Positions 9,097 through 17,996 of a stretch of 39,395 nt of DNA are shown one piece after another. The notes below the pieces were generated by a model that was not told the origin of the DNA, did no database searches, and saw nothing but the letters and a program-made list of their open reading frames with translations. The stretch covers positions 1 through 39,395 of the forward strand of contig CALFWR010000069.1 in the NCBI GenBank assembly GCA_937928555.1. Reading direction: 5' to 3'. The position numbers and the translations under genes were made by a program. This DNA comes from an uncultured Pirellulaceae bacterium (GTDB taxonomy: Bacteria > Planctomycetota > Planctomycetia > Pirellulales > Pirellulaceae). Position 1 is the first letter of the stretch, and every line of letters starts with the position of its first letter.

Positions 9097-9131
9097 GCGA
9101 TCGGTCACCATTTTGGTAGGCTCCCGATCGC
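9097..9131. other. Intergenic hairpin with nested stem
   Basis: GCGATCGG (9097-9104) pairs with CCGATCGC (9124-9131), with an inner ACCA/TGGT stem. It lies 16 bases beyond the stop of the minus-strand gene at 9148. There is no T run in either direction, so it may be a Rho-dependent or processing structure rather than a classical terminator. Confidence 0.45.
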
Positions 9132-9147
9132 ACTTTCAAATACCAAT

Positions 9148-9411
9148 TTACTGATTAGCGCGACGACCACCGGGTAATTCCAGTGTGGCTCTGCCTTGCG
9201 GCTTCGGTCGATTTTCATCGATCAAAATTGGAGCACTGGCTCGCGACTCTTCTTCGCCCAACATTTGCATGAACATGACCTGTTTGGCCAGAAAAAACAA
9301 TCCGACCGAACCTAGGGCAGCGATCACCGCAAACTTCAGCGAAATCAGTCGTTTCTTTGGGGCTTCACTGTGGGCAGGTTCGCTGTTTAATTCTTCGTTT
9401 TTTTCGTCCAT
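9148..9411 (-). CDS. Small single-pass membrane protein of unknown function
   Basis: 87 residues from the ATG at 9411, which has a strong GGAGAGAG ribosome site 3-4 bases upstream; this decides the start over an in-frame ATG at 9459. The N-terminus is acidic (MDEKNEELNSEP), followed by a basic stretch (PKKR), one membrane segment (about residues 25-43) and a C-terminal tail ending LELPGGRRANQ. I do not recognise the family. It is divergent from the FG-GAP lipoprotein gene with about 60 bases between starts, so the promoters face apart and may be co-regulated. An AT-rich taatatag near 9433 could serve the rightward gene. Confidence 0.65.
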   Translation of the reverse strand: MDEKNEELNSEPAHSEAPKKRLISLKFAVIAALGSVGLFFLAKQVMFMQMLGEEESRASAPILIDENRPKPQGRATLELPGGRRANQ

Positions 9412-9474
9412 TACTCTCTCCGATAAATACCCTAATATAGTCTGTTTAATCCGTTGCAACTCATGCCGTCACCC

Positions 9475-12078
9475 ATGAAAGAGTATCGATTTTTCAAATT
9501 TGTTGCAGTAGCTTTGATTGTACTACTGACTGGTTGCGACAAGAAAGATGGCGCACCCAAAAGCAAGACTGGGACAAATTCTGCTCCTACGGTTCGTTTT
9601 CCGGAAATTTCGTACAGCGAACTGGGCATCGCCGACTCAAGAATTCTCGAGACGAACATTGCTGAAGACTTGACCATTCAGTTGACGCCGCGACTGAAGG
9701 AAATCGGCTTGCTTCTTCAAGGCGTAGCTTGCAACGCTGATTCGGTGCTTGCCCAGGAAAAAGGTTCCTACCTTGGGATTGAAGACTTCGATTTCAAGGC
9801 AGCAATCGAGGCTCTTGAAAAATCAGAACAATTCCCGGTCACGAAAATTGACTGGCCACTGGCGACAAGCCAATCGCCTGGCGTCAGCTCGGCAGCACTT
9901 TGGAACCCTTTAAAGGCGCAGTACAAGTTCGAAGATGCCCAGTTCGGAATTGTGTCGACTGAACTGCGTCAATCTGAGCAAATCCTGAGAATGGAAACAA
10001 GCTTCGAAGGAAGGTTCTCGGAAGAACAGACGACGAACATTTATGGCGTCAAGGCTTACCAGACTGTGGACTGGAGCATTGTCGACAACGATTGGAAAAT
10101 CTCCAAATGGGAACAGAAATCCTTTGAGATCGGGCGAGCTTCAAGAACACTTTTCTCCGACGTTACCGCTTCTACAATCAAATCAGAGGCGGCACTTGAA
10201 ACTCTGAGAAAATCGCCGCACCGCGAATACCTGAAAAAACGCTTGGATGAAAAGAGTCCACCCCAAAGAGAAAAAACAGTCCGCGAATTGATCCCGGATT
10301 GGGAATCAGCGTTTCAGTATACTTCCGTGAGCGTCTTTGATTACAACAACGACGGTGCAGATGATTTACTAGTGCTCGACCGGGCTGCAAAACCTGTTCT
10401 CCTAGTCAATTCAGGCGAAGGCTATTTCGAAGACCGCTCTCAGGAATCCGGACTCGAACAAGCCAAAGTCAGCGGTAATTGCGGATTACTTTTCGACTAC
10501 GACAACGACGGTGATTCAGACTTGTTAGTGGGTCGCTCGATTGACAGTAGCCTCTTCTTTCGTAACGAAAACGGAAATTTCGTGGCGGACGACCCAACCA
10601 ATGAACTTTTGAAGGACGTGAAATTCGTCACCTCGGGTTCGGTCTGCGACGTCAATCGGGATGGATTGCTGGACGTTTACCTTTGCACCTACGCAGCCGG
10701 TGGCAACGACCCCCAGTATTCCAAATACATCGTTCCCGAATCGCAGCGTGTGCGACTTGAACGTTTGACCCAAAACGGTCATCCGTTCACAAATCGCGGC
10801 GGACCGCCCAACGTTCTTTTGATCAATAAAGGAACGGGATTTGAACGCGCAAGGCTTCCGTTCAGCATTGAACAGTGGCGTCACTCCTACCAGGCTTCAT
10901 GGACGGATTTTGATTCAGATGGCGATCAGGATCTTTACATCTGTAATGACTTTGCTCCAGATTGCCTGCTCCGAAACGACACACCCAAATTGGGCGAACC
11001 CAAGTTTTCAGACGTTACAAAAGAAATCCTCCCCGGTGAAATGGGTTTTGGAATGGGTGCCAGTTTTGGCGACTACAATTCTGACGGACAGATCGACCTT
11101 TATGTGTCCAACATGTATTCCAAAGCGGGCAATCGGGTTCTCAAGCAGCTTGGTGGCCAATTCGATCCGAGGATTCGTGCCGCATCCCAGGGTAATTTCC
11201 TTCTCAAAAACAACGGCGGCAAGTTTGAACAGGTCGCAGGCACCGATTCTGATAGCCAGCATGTGTCGAAAGTCGGCTGGTCGTTCGGAGGCCAGATGCT
11301 CGACTTGAACAACGATTCGCATTTGGACATCTACGTGCCCAGTGGCTACTACACCGCGCCCAAGAGCGCCGATTCGAACGTCGATTTGTGAAGTTGTTTC
11401 TGGCGCACGGTCGTGCGACTCGATGAAACACAAAGCCAATCATTCAAGAACTCGCGTTTTTGGGGCAGACGTGAAGCTCGCTTTCAAGTTTTCGTACAAC
11501 AGGATCCAAACAACCCGGCCGCTGGATATATCAGTAATTCTTTCAGCGGAGGCGAACGCAACAGAATGTTCCTCCAATCCAAAGGCAACTTCAAAGAAGT
11601 GACGCTTTTTTCAGGTGCGGATATCCGCGATGACGCACGCGGTTTCGCTTACTTTGATTTCGATCAGGACGGCTGGTTGGATATAGGGGTTACTTCTCCC
11701 ACCGAACCTCGATTCAGAATCTTTCGCAACAACTTGGGCGAAATACAGTCTTCCGAGAGTGGCTCTGTTTTTCTCAGGCTGGTCGGGGGAAATGAAACCG
11801 CCAATCCCGACAACGAGTACTCGGCAAGAGAAGCCTACGGTGCTTCGGTTGTTGTCACCACGGGCGATACAAAACGCAAGTTTCAGTACTCCTGCTGGGA
11901 AGGCCTCTCGAGTCAGAACAGTCCATGGATGCACATCGGACTTGGATCTGCAAAGCAAATTGACAAGGTCGAAATAATGTGGCCCTCAGGGAAAGAATCG
12001 ACGCACACCAATCTTGCTGCGTCTTCACGGGTTACAATTCGTGAGCGGGATGACAAGGCTGCTGTTGATACCAACTAG
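9475..12078 (+). CDS. FG-GAP/VCBS repeat lipoprotein with ASPIC/UnbV domain (CRTAC1-like); candidate selenoprotein with in-frame TGA at 11389
   Basis: One continuous frame of 868 codons broken only by TGA at 11389-11391 (codon 639 from ATG 9475). The N-terminus is a lipoprotein signal with an LTGC lipobox (Cys21). A unique domain of about 250 residues follows, then FG-GAP-type calcium-binding blades (FDYNNDGADDLLV, FDYDNDGDSDLLV, CDVNRDGLLDVYL, TDFDSDGDQDLYI, GDYNSDGQIDLYV, LDLNNDSHLDIYV). After the TGA, in the same frame, come SCFWRTVV, GGERNRMFLQ, FDFDQDGWLDI and the ASPIC/UnbV end (HIGLGSAKQIDKVEIMWPSG). The domain is complete only if the TGA is read through. The junction is L-[TGA]-S-C, a possible Sec-x-Cys redox pair, and a SECIS-like hairpin follows. 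A GTG at 11413 could start a separate protein but has no ribosome site. The alternative is a nonsense-mutated gene. The protein is expected outside the cytoplasm. Confidence 0.7.
11389..11430 (+). promoter_or_regulatory. Putative bacterial SECIS element (Sec-insertion hairpin) with its UGA codon
   Basis: Directly after TGA (11389-11391), TGTTTC (11395-11400) pairs with GAAACA (11425-11430), and CGCAC (11404-11408) pairs with GTGCG (11413-11417). The apical tetraloop is GGTC (11409-11412). Seventeen bases separate the TGA from the loop. As I recall, E. coli fdhF has the same GGUC loop 18 bases after its UGA, recognised by SelB. Bacterial SECIS rules (small apical loop with G among its first two bases, 16-37 bases from the UGA) are met. 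Confidence 0.7.
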
Positions 12079-12166
12079 TGTCACCAATTGGCACCATCGA
12101 ACCATTTAGCCAAACATCGACGTGTCATTGAAAGACATTTGGAGTTTTTCAAGACTCAACACCAAC

Positions 12167-12781
12167 ATGGATAATCCATCACAGCCGAAAAATAATTCCG
12201 GGCACACTGCCTCTTACGAGCAGCTCGACGCCCCCGAGGCTCAATCGGTCGATCAACCGGAAGATTCCGAAACCAAAATTGACCGGTTTGATGACCCGGC
12301 TTACAGTGCGTTCGATCCTGCAAACGTATCGGTTTCAAGAATCTCGGGCTCGATCTTCAACGCCTTTCTTTCGTGTGGCGCGATCGCGGGAACACTGTTC
12401 CTTTATTTCTACCTAGGCATGGTCTGGCAATTTTTTTCGCTGGTCCTTGGGGCGTTCGCGTTACTTCTTGTTTTGTGGTGGTTCGCCATCTTCTGGCCGG
12501 CAATCGACCATCGTCATCGAGGCTGGCGACTAAGCGACGTGGGACTGGAACTTCATAGTGGCGTTTGGTTTAGATCGGAACAGGCAGTCCCGTGGGCTCG
12601 AGTTCAACATGCCGACGTATCGCAGGGGCCCATCCAAAGAGCATATGGGATCGGGACGCTTACTGTTCATACCGCCGGAACGATGAACTCCTCAATTTCC
12701 CTTGAAGGAATGAACTACGAAAAAGCAATCGAACTCCGAGACAAAATCATCCGCCAGAGAAAGTCCGGCGATGTCGTCTGA
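12167..12781 (+). CDS. Bacterial PH (bPH2/DUF304) domain membrane protein, YdbS-like
   Basis: 204 residues from the ATG at 12167; a GTG at 12122 is possible but adds unlikely sequence. A hydrophilic, acidic N-terminal stretch of about 60 residues precedes two membrane segments (GTLFLYFYLGMVWQFF and LGAFALLLVLWWFAIFW). One bPH2 domain follows: GWRLSDVGLELHSGVWFRSEQAVPW, then RVQHADVSQGPIQRAYGIGTLTVHTAG. The last motif set (arginine before Q-H/N, GP..R..G.G) is the DUF304 signature. The stop overlaps the next start by 11 bases, so the two are translationally coupled, as in Bacillus ydbS-ydbT. The biochemical role of this family is not settled; a membrane-envelope function is likely. Confidence 0.85.
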   Translation: MDNPSQPKNNSGHTASYEQLDAPEAQSVDQPEDSETKIDRFDDPAYSAFDPANVSVSRISGSIFNAFLSCGAIAGTLFLYFYLGMVWQFFSLVLGAFALLLVLWWFAIFWPAIDHRHRGWRLSDVGLELHSGVWFRSEQAVPWARVQHADVSQGPIQRAYGIGTLTVHTAGTMNSSISLEGMNYEKAIELRDKIIRQRKSGDVV

Positions 12782-14405
12782 TGAATCCAACACCAACACC
12801 GACAGCGATGCGCCGCGGCACGAACACTCCTGCGACGAAGCAACGCTCTTCATCGAAACGCCTGATCTAATCGAAGACGAAAATCCCGGACAACCTTCCG
12901 GCTCTTCCGCATCGGATCTGGAGACAAGCTATCTGCATCCGACGTCGCTTCTGTTCACACTTATTTCGCAGGTAAGACAAAACCTGATCCCGGCTGCCAT
13001 CGCCGCTTATGGTGCCGCCAAAGGCAACTACGTCCTGCTGGTTCTCGCTGGCCTGGGTTTTGTCATCACTCTTGCGGTCGCAATCACCCGCTATCTGACT
13101 CTGAAATACAGAATTCACGACGGCGAGTTGACTGTCGAATCGGGAATTCTCTTCCGGCGTGTCCGCAAGGTCCCCACCGATCAGATCCAGAACATCGACA
13201 TCGTTCAAAACGTCTTTCACCGCCTGTTCAAAGTCGCTGAAGTCCGTGTCGAAACGGCCAGCGGCAAGGAGCCCGAGGCCACGCTCCGGGTCCTGTCTTT
13301 GGACCAGGTCCAGCAGCTGCGCGACAAAGTAAACGCCAGGCCGCAACCTCAGGCCGTCAAATCGAACCCCTCCGAACTGGCTGACTCGCAGCCGGTGCCT
13401 GCCGAAAGCCCCGTTTTGACGATTCCGGTTTGGTGGCTGGTTAAAGCCGGGTTGGCTAGTAATCGCGGCATGGTTCTTGTTGGCTTTTTGCTGGGGATCT
13501 GGTTTCAATTTAACTCCGAGGAAGGAGCATGGAAACAGATTCAGAATCTGTTTTCAGGTTTTGACTTTCAAAATCAGACCTTCTGGTTTTGGCTTTCACT
13601 CGTTGGAATATTCCTGGCTGCCCTGGTCCTGCTGCGTCTGCTTGGGATTGGCTGGTTCCTGCTGCGCTTTTTTGGCTACCGCCTGACGCGCAACGGTGAC
13701 GACTTCCGCATATCCTGCGGAATGTTTACCAAAGTCAGCGCAACGGTTCCCATTCGCCGAATTCAATTCATCAGTATTCACCGTACGCTGTTCATGCGAT
13801 GGCTGGGCATGGCTTCGATACGAATCGAAACCGCCGGCGGTGCGGGAGGCAATCAGGAGGACGCCACAACTTCGGTATCGAAAAGGTGGTTCATTCCAGC
13901 AATTCCCGAATCAGAAGTTTCATCCGCAATGGCAGCTATTCGCGGTGATCTGGAGTGGACCGAATCCGAGTTCGCGTGGCAACCGCTGGCTGAACGGGCC
14001 GGAGCCAGAATGGTTCGCATTGGAATCATAATTTCTGCGTTTCTGATACTCGTTGGCCTGTGCGTATCACGCCCGTGGGGATGGGTTCCCGGGGTCGCGT
14101 TATCTCCATGGATCCTGTGGTACGAACTGCGCAAAAGCCGCAGTACCAAGTACACGCGACTCCAACGCGGCATCGCTTTCCGCAGCGGGGTTCTGACCAA
14201 AAAGACCAGCATCACCTTCTTTGACAAAATTCAATCTGTCACCTTCGAGCAATCCCCTTTCGACCGTCGCTGGGGGATGGGCTCACTGGCCGTCGATACC
14301 GCCGCTGCAGGCCCTGCGGGCCATCGGATTGACGTCCGCTTCCTGGACGCGAAATTCGCAGTCTCCGAGTGCAGAGCCATCAATCGCCTCGCTTCGCAAC
14401 AATAG
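12771..14405 (+). CDS. Multi-domain bPH2 (DUF304) membrane protein, YdbT-like
   Basis: 544 residues with three bPH2 repeats. The first (about residues 105-185) reads RYTLKYRIHDGELTVESGI-type sequence followed by VPTDQIQNIDIVQNVFHRLF. The second (about 300-390) has FRISCGMFTKVSATVPIRR and QFISIHRTLFMRWLGM. The third (about 460-540) has RGIAFRSGVLTKKTSITF and IQSVTFEQSPFDRRWGMGS. Pairs of hydrophobic helices precede each repeat (near 65-100, 220-290 and 420-450). The layout matches YdbT, the partner of YdbS, and the upstream gene overlaps it by 11 bases. The N-terminal 60 residues are Ser/Asp-rich and probably disordered. No catalytic motif is visible. Confidence 0.88.
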   Translation: MSSDESNTNTDSDAPRHEHSCDEATLFIETPDLIEDENPGQPSGSSASDLETSYLHPTSLLFTLISQVRQNLIPAAIAAYGAAKGNYVLLVLAGLGFVITLAVAITRYLTLKYRIHDGELTVESGILFRRVRKVPTDQIQNIDIVQNVFHRLFKVAEVRVETASGKEPEATLRVLSLDQVQQLRDKVNARPQPQAVKSNPSELADSQPVPAESPVLTIPVWWLVKAGLASNRGMVLVGFLLGIWFQFNSEEGAWKQIQNLFSGFDFQNQTFWFWLSLVGIFLAALVLLRLLGIGWFLLRFFGYRLTRNGDDFRISCGMFTKVSATVPIRRIQFISIHRTLFMRWLGMASIRIETAGGAGGNQEDATTSVSKRWFIPAIPESEVSSAMAAIRGDLEWTESEFAWQPLAERAGARMVRIGIIISAFLILVGLCVSRPWGWVPGVALSPWILWYELRKSRSTKYTRLQRGIAFRSGVLTKKTSITFFDKIQSVTFEQSPFDRRWGMGSLAVDTAAAGPAGHRIDVRFLDAKFAVSECRAINRLASQQ

Positions 14406-14594
14406 CCAATGGAAACAGCCGTTGGGCTGATGCCTTTTTGCAACGTGCGTCCCGTTCAGGCAACACGCCCTCTTTCAGATGTTTCCCGAACGCAACACTG
14501 GCTCTCGCAAACCTCATGTTTTTCCGTCTTTGAGCCAATTGGCATCCCGCTTGCCTTAGGGGAATGTCAGTTGATTTCATTGAGAGACAGAAAC

Positions 14595-14828
14595 ATGCCG
14601 ACCTATCAAACGCTTGACTCAGAAAAGTACTTCACCCAATCGCTCGTCGCCGATCACAAAGCCAGCCGCAAAACGCAGATGGCAAAACTCGGCAACGCGA
14701 TCGTTAACCTTGCCCTGTTTGCTTCGCTTTGCCTCACCCTGTACATCGCTTACTGCCTCATGCCACACTGGCTGCCAGTGGTCGAAACATGGTTTCACGA
14801 AATGACTCGCTACCAGTACTTCAATTAG
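14595..14828 (+). CDS. Small single-pass membrane protein of unknown function
   Basis: 77 residues from ATG 14595, preceded by GAGAGA. The in-frame extension upstream to 14409 looks non-coding. The N-terminal half is hydrophilic with a TLDSEKYFTQSLVADHKASR segment, followed by one long membrane helix (about residues 33-56, NLALFASLCLTLYIAYCLM) and a short aromatic C-terminus ending RYQYFN. I do not recognise the family. It lies 190 bases after the YdbT-like gene in the same direction and ends just before a clear terminator, so it could be the last gene of that unit or stand alone. Confidence 0.6.
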   Translation: MPTYQTLDSEKYFTQSLVADHKASRKTQMAKLGNAIVNLALFASLCLTLYIAYCLMPHWLPVVETWFHEMTRYQYFN

Positions 14829-14896
14829 AGACCAACAACCACAAAACATTGCGGGATTTCTTCATCCTCCTTTCCCTCCTGATACCTCCCTCCATA

Positions 14897-14928
14897 AATC
14901 CGGCTCACCTCCGACGAGCCGGATTTTT
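14897..14928 (+). terminator. Rho-independent terminator
   Basis: AATCCGGCTC (14897-14906) pairs with GAGCCGGATT (14916-14925) around a 9-base loop, followed by TTTCTT. It ends the bPH2/small membrane protein unit. From 14930 to 15119 I see no gene or clear structure. Confidence 0.85.
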
Positions 14929-15119
14929 CTTGCGCTGAATCGAAATCTCGCCGCATCGTTCGCCGGACAGTATTCAGGCGGAATTCGCTCGGAGCGCCGC
15001 GTTCGAACGGGGAATTCAAGTGAATCCCATTACAGAATCTGACATCTGGCAGTTAAGTGCTCAGCGATTGCTGAAGTAGCCAGCGCAGCCGGAGCCAATA
15101 CGACCAACGGAATCTTTAA

Positions 15120-15309
15120 TCCGGAATTATTCACGACGACGGGCGTTGATTCTACGTCTGGCCAACAGGAGTAAGAGAAAAGGTGAACTTCAACAAGAAA
15201 TGTGAATCATCCGGCAGGTGAAAGCCACAGCGATCGTTTCATCGCATCAGAGCCAATTGGATCACAGTCGGAACTGATTCTGACGCCCACGCCTCGTGAA
15301 TAATCCAGG
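15120..15309 (+). repeat. Miniature inverted-repeat element, subfamily A, copy 3
   Basis: Complete copy with L end first, starting (t)ccggaattattcacgacgac and ending gcctcgtgaataatccagg. The flanks share TTAA (15116-15119 and 15310-15313). The right TTA (15310-15312) is the stop codon of the aldehyde dehydrogenase-like gene, so the element abuts the end of that gene exactly. Confidence 0.92.
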
Positions 15310-16212
15310 TTAATACCCGGATCCAGCCTCAGAGATTTTCTCGATCGGGTGCCACGTCGTTTTGACTTCGCAAAAGTCCTGAATCAGCCATGGCGACTGG
15401 GAGTCATCTTTTGCCCAGTCGAGATCGTAGCAGCGAACCCGCTTCAGGTTCCCGGCGGCAGCTTTTTGAATATCGACAACGACATCTGGCAAGTCCCGAT
15501 TGAACGCAATCGCATTCACATCAAGGTGCCTGGAAAAGTGCTGGACCAGTTCGCTCAACGATCCGGTAAGCATGTTGACCACGCCGCCTGGCACATCCGA
15601 AGTGGACATGACTTCCGACAGCGTGATCGCTGCCAGCGGTTGGGAGTTACTGGCAAGCACCACGCAGGTGTTGCCCGACGCAACCACCGGGGCAACCAGC
15701 GAAACCAGCCCCAGCAGTGAACTTTCTTCGCTGGCGACCACAAACACAACGCCCATCGGTTCAAGCACCGAAAAGTTAAAATGCGACGACGCGACAGGGT
15801 TCACCGAACTGAAAACCTGCTGATACTTGTCACACCAGCCCGCATAATAAACAAGCCGATCGATGCTCATTTCGACTTCTCCACGTGCCTGCTTTTCGCT
15901 GCCGCCCATCAGTCGCAATTCCGCTACGAACTGCTCGGTGCGTCCTTCGAGCATTTCGCCGATCCGGTAAAGAATCTGGCTGCGGTTGTACGCCGACCGC
16001 GACGCCCATCCTGCTTGTGCGCCACGAGCCGCAACGATCGCGTTTCGCACATCCTTCCGAGACGCAAGGCACATGTTGGCAATCGGCTTTCCGTTCACCA
16101 GCGGAGAGTACGAGCGTCCGGATTCTGTACGCGGGAACGCGCCACCGATGTACAGCTTGTAAGTTTTGGCGACTTGAAGCCGACTGTTGGTTGAAGCTAT
16201 GTCTTTTGCCAT
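15310..16212 (-). CDS. Aldehyde dehydrogenase-like protein lacking the catalytic domain
   Basis: 300 residues that align only with the N-terminal NAD-binding part of the aldehyde dehydrogenase superfamily: KLYIGGAFPRTESGRSY, LYRIGEMLEGR, VYYAGWCDKYQ, EPMGVVFVV, VAPVVASGNTCVVL and PGGVVNMLTGS. The catalytic Glu region (ELGGK in its neighbour) and catalytic Cys region (GHVCCAGSR in its neighbour) are absent, and the protein ends with about 60 unrelated residues. A normal family member is about 480-500 residues. It is the third gene of the deoC unit, after a complete dehydrogenase, so it may be a structural partner or regulator. Whether it is a stable pseudoenzyme or a decaying copy cannot be decided here, but the frame is clean. 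The stop codon is part of the junction with the adjoining repeat. Confidence 0.85.
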   Translation of the reverse strand: MAKDIASTNSRLQVAKTYKLYIGGAFPRTESGRSYSPLVNGKPIANMCLASRKDVRNAIVAARGAQAGWASRSAYNRSQILYRIGEMLEGRTEQFVAELRLMGGSEKQARGEVEMSIDRLVYYAGWCDKYQQVFSSVNPVASSHFNFSVLEPMGVVFVVASEESSLLGLVSLVAPVVASGNTCVVLASNSQPLAAITLSEVMSTSDVPGGVVNMLTGSLSELVQHFSRHLDVNAIAFNRDLPDVVVDIQKAAAGNLKRVRCYDLDWAKDDSQSPWLIQDFCEVKTTWHPIEKISEAGSGY

Positions 16213-16292
16213 GTCACTAACTGAGCACTCTGCTCATCCGTTGAATCCTAAAAATCTGCCACGAATTGCCGAATCATCGACCGCTATTTCAA

Positions 16293-16480
16293 TCCGGATT
16301 ATTCACGACGACGGGCGTTGATTCTACGTCTGGCCAACAGGAGCAAGGGAAAAGGCTGAATTTCAACAAGTAATGTAAATCATCCAGTAGATGAAAACCA
16401 CAGCGATCGTTGCATCGCATCAGAGTCGCGGATCACTGTCGGAACTGATTCTGACGCCCACGCCTCATGAATAATCCGGG
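16293..16480 (+). repeat. Miniature inverted-repeat element, subfamily A, copy 4, with perfect target duplication
   Basis: 188 bp between identical 5-mers TTCAA (16288-16292 and 16481-16485). Its R end overlaps the end of the aldehyde dehydrogenase gene and supplies the codons for the last residues and the stop. Removing the element and one TTCAA restores an alternative end, A-Y-L-K-stop (TAG). Confidence 0.95.
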
Positions 16481-17922
16481 TTCAAATAGGCAGCAAGCCC
16501 CTGCAGTCCGCCTTCGCGTCCAAAGCCGCTTTCTTTGTAGCCACCAAAGGGCGACGTTGGGTCGAACTTGTTGAACGTATTGGCCCACACCACGCCGGCA
16601 CGCATCTGCGAGGTCATGTTGAAAATTTTGGAGCCCTTGTCGGTCCACACGCCAGCGGACAAACCGTAGGGCGTATTATTGGCTTTCTTGATCACCTCGG
16701 CGACGGTACGAAACGTTTGCACCGCCAGCACAGGACCGAAAATTTCTTCCTGGGCGATTCGGTTCGACTGCGCCACGTCGGTAAACAAAGTCGGAGCACA
16801 CCAGAAACCTTTCTCCGGCAAATCGCACTGCGACTGGTAGAAGTTCGCTCCTTCTTCTTTGCCAATTTCGATATAGCTCTGAATCGTTTCCAGTTGCCTG
16901 GCAGAATTGATGGCTCCAATGTCGGTGTTCTTGTCCAGCGGATCACCCACAATCAGCGACTTCATCCGATGCTTGATCTTTCGCAGGACCACATCGCGGA
17001 CAGACTCTTGGACGAATAACCGACTGCCCGCACAGCAAACATGGCCCTGATTGAAGTAGATCGCGTTGATGACTCCTTCAACCGCCTGATCGATCGACGC
17101 ATCCTCAAAAATGATATTCGCTGCCTTGCCACCCAACTCCAACGTGCAGCCCTTGCCGCTACCGGCGATTGACTGCTGAATCTTTTTTCCAACTGCCGTC
17201 GAACCGGTAAAAGCTACCTTGTTGACGTCCTTGTGATTGACAATCGATGCTCCGACGGGACCATGACCGGTGACGATGTTGACCACTCCCGGCGGAAGGT
17301 CGGACTGCTGAAAAATCTCTGCAAGCTTCATCGCCGTTAGCGACGTCGTCTCGGCGGGCTTGATCACGACACAGTTACCCGCCGCGAGGGCCGGAGCAAT
17401 CTTCCAGGCTGCCATCAGCAAGGGAAAGTTCCACGGGATCACCTGGCCGGCCACTCCGTAGGGCTCAACCTTTCGCCCCGGAAACGCATACTCCAGCTTG
17501 TCCGCCCACCCCGCGTAATAGAAAAAGTGCGCCGCCGCCAACGGCACATCCACGTCACGCGATTCCCGGATGGGCTTGCCGCCGTCAAGCGACTCAATCA
17601 CCGCCAACTCCCTGGCCTTTTCCTGAATCAGCCGGGCGATGCGAAACAGATACTTGCCACGCTCCTTTGCCGAGACTTTTGACCAGACCTTTGTCCATGC
17701 CGCCCGCGCCGCCTTAACGGCTTTATCGACGTCCGCATCGGTGGCTTCGGTGATTTCGGCCAGCGTCTCTTCGGTCGCCGGATTAATCGTGGCAAACTTT
17801 TCACCGCCACCGGATTCAACAAACTTGCCGTTTATAAACAGCCCGTAGCTGTCAGCGATCGTGATGTGATCGGTGCTTTCAGGGGCAGGAGCAAGATCCC
17901 ATGAAGCTGCAGATGGATTCAT
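16465..17922 (-). CDS. Aldehyde dehydrogenase (NAD(P)+), full-length
   Basis: 485 residues from ATG 17922. The frame extends to 18117, but that would overlap deoC by 120 bases. All hallmarks are present: PWNFPLLMAAWKIAPALAAG, KPAETT, FTGSTAVGKKIQ, catalytic Glu in LELGGKAANI, catalytic Cys in NQGHVCCAGSR, EEIFGPVLAVQTF and SPFGGYKESGFGREGG. It oxidises an aldehyde to the acid. Position directly after deoC (74-base gap) points to acetaldehyde from deoxyribose-5-phosphate cleavage. The C-terminus is unusual: after AAYL the last residues NPDYS and the stop TGA are encoded by the terminal inverted repeat of an inserted element, replacing a reconstructed Lys-stop. Confidence 0.95.
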   Translation of the reverse strand: MNPSAASWDLAPAPESTDHITIADSYGLFINGKFVESGGGEKFATINPATEETLAEITEATDADVDKAVKAARAAWTKVWSKVSAKERGKYLFRIARLIQEKARELAVIESLDGGKPIRESRDVDVPLAAAHFFYYAGWADKLEYAFPGRKVEPYGVAGQVIPWNFPLLMAAWKIAPALAAGNCVVIKPAETTSLTAMKLAEIFQQSDLPPGVVNIVTGHGPVGASIVNHKDVNKVAFTGSTAVGKKIQQSIAGSGKGCTLELGGKAANIIFEDASIDQAVEGVINAIYFNQGHVCCAGSRLFVQESVRDVVLRKIKHRMKSLIVGDPLDKNTDIGAINSARQLETIQSYIEIGKEEGANFYQSQCDLPEKGFWCAPTLFTDVAQSNRIAQEEIFGPVLAVQTFRTVAEVIKKANNTPYGLSAGVWTDKGSKIFNMTSQMRAGVVWANTFNKFDPTSPFGGYKESGFGREGGLQGLAAYLNPDYS

Positions 17923-17996
17923 AGTGATTAACCGTTGTAAGCGCGTTGGGTCGAACTTCAGAAAGTTGTACGTTGGCCGAGTACGATCCGGCGATG

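Noticed and set aside
11413..12078. Separate gene starting at GTG 11413
   Set aside because: It is in the same frame as the upstream gene, lacks a ribosome site, and encodes only the missing end of one domain family; reading through the TGA explains it better.
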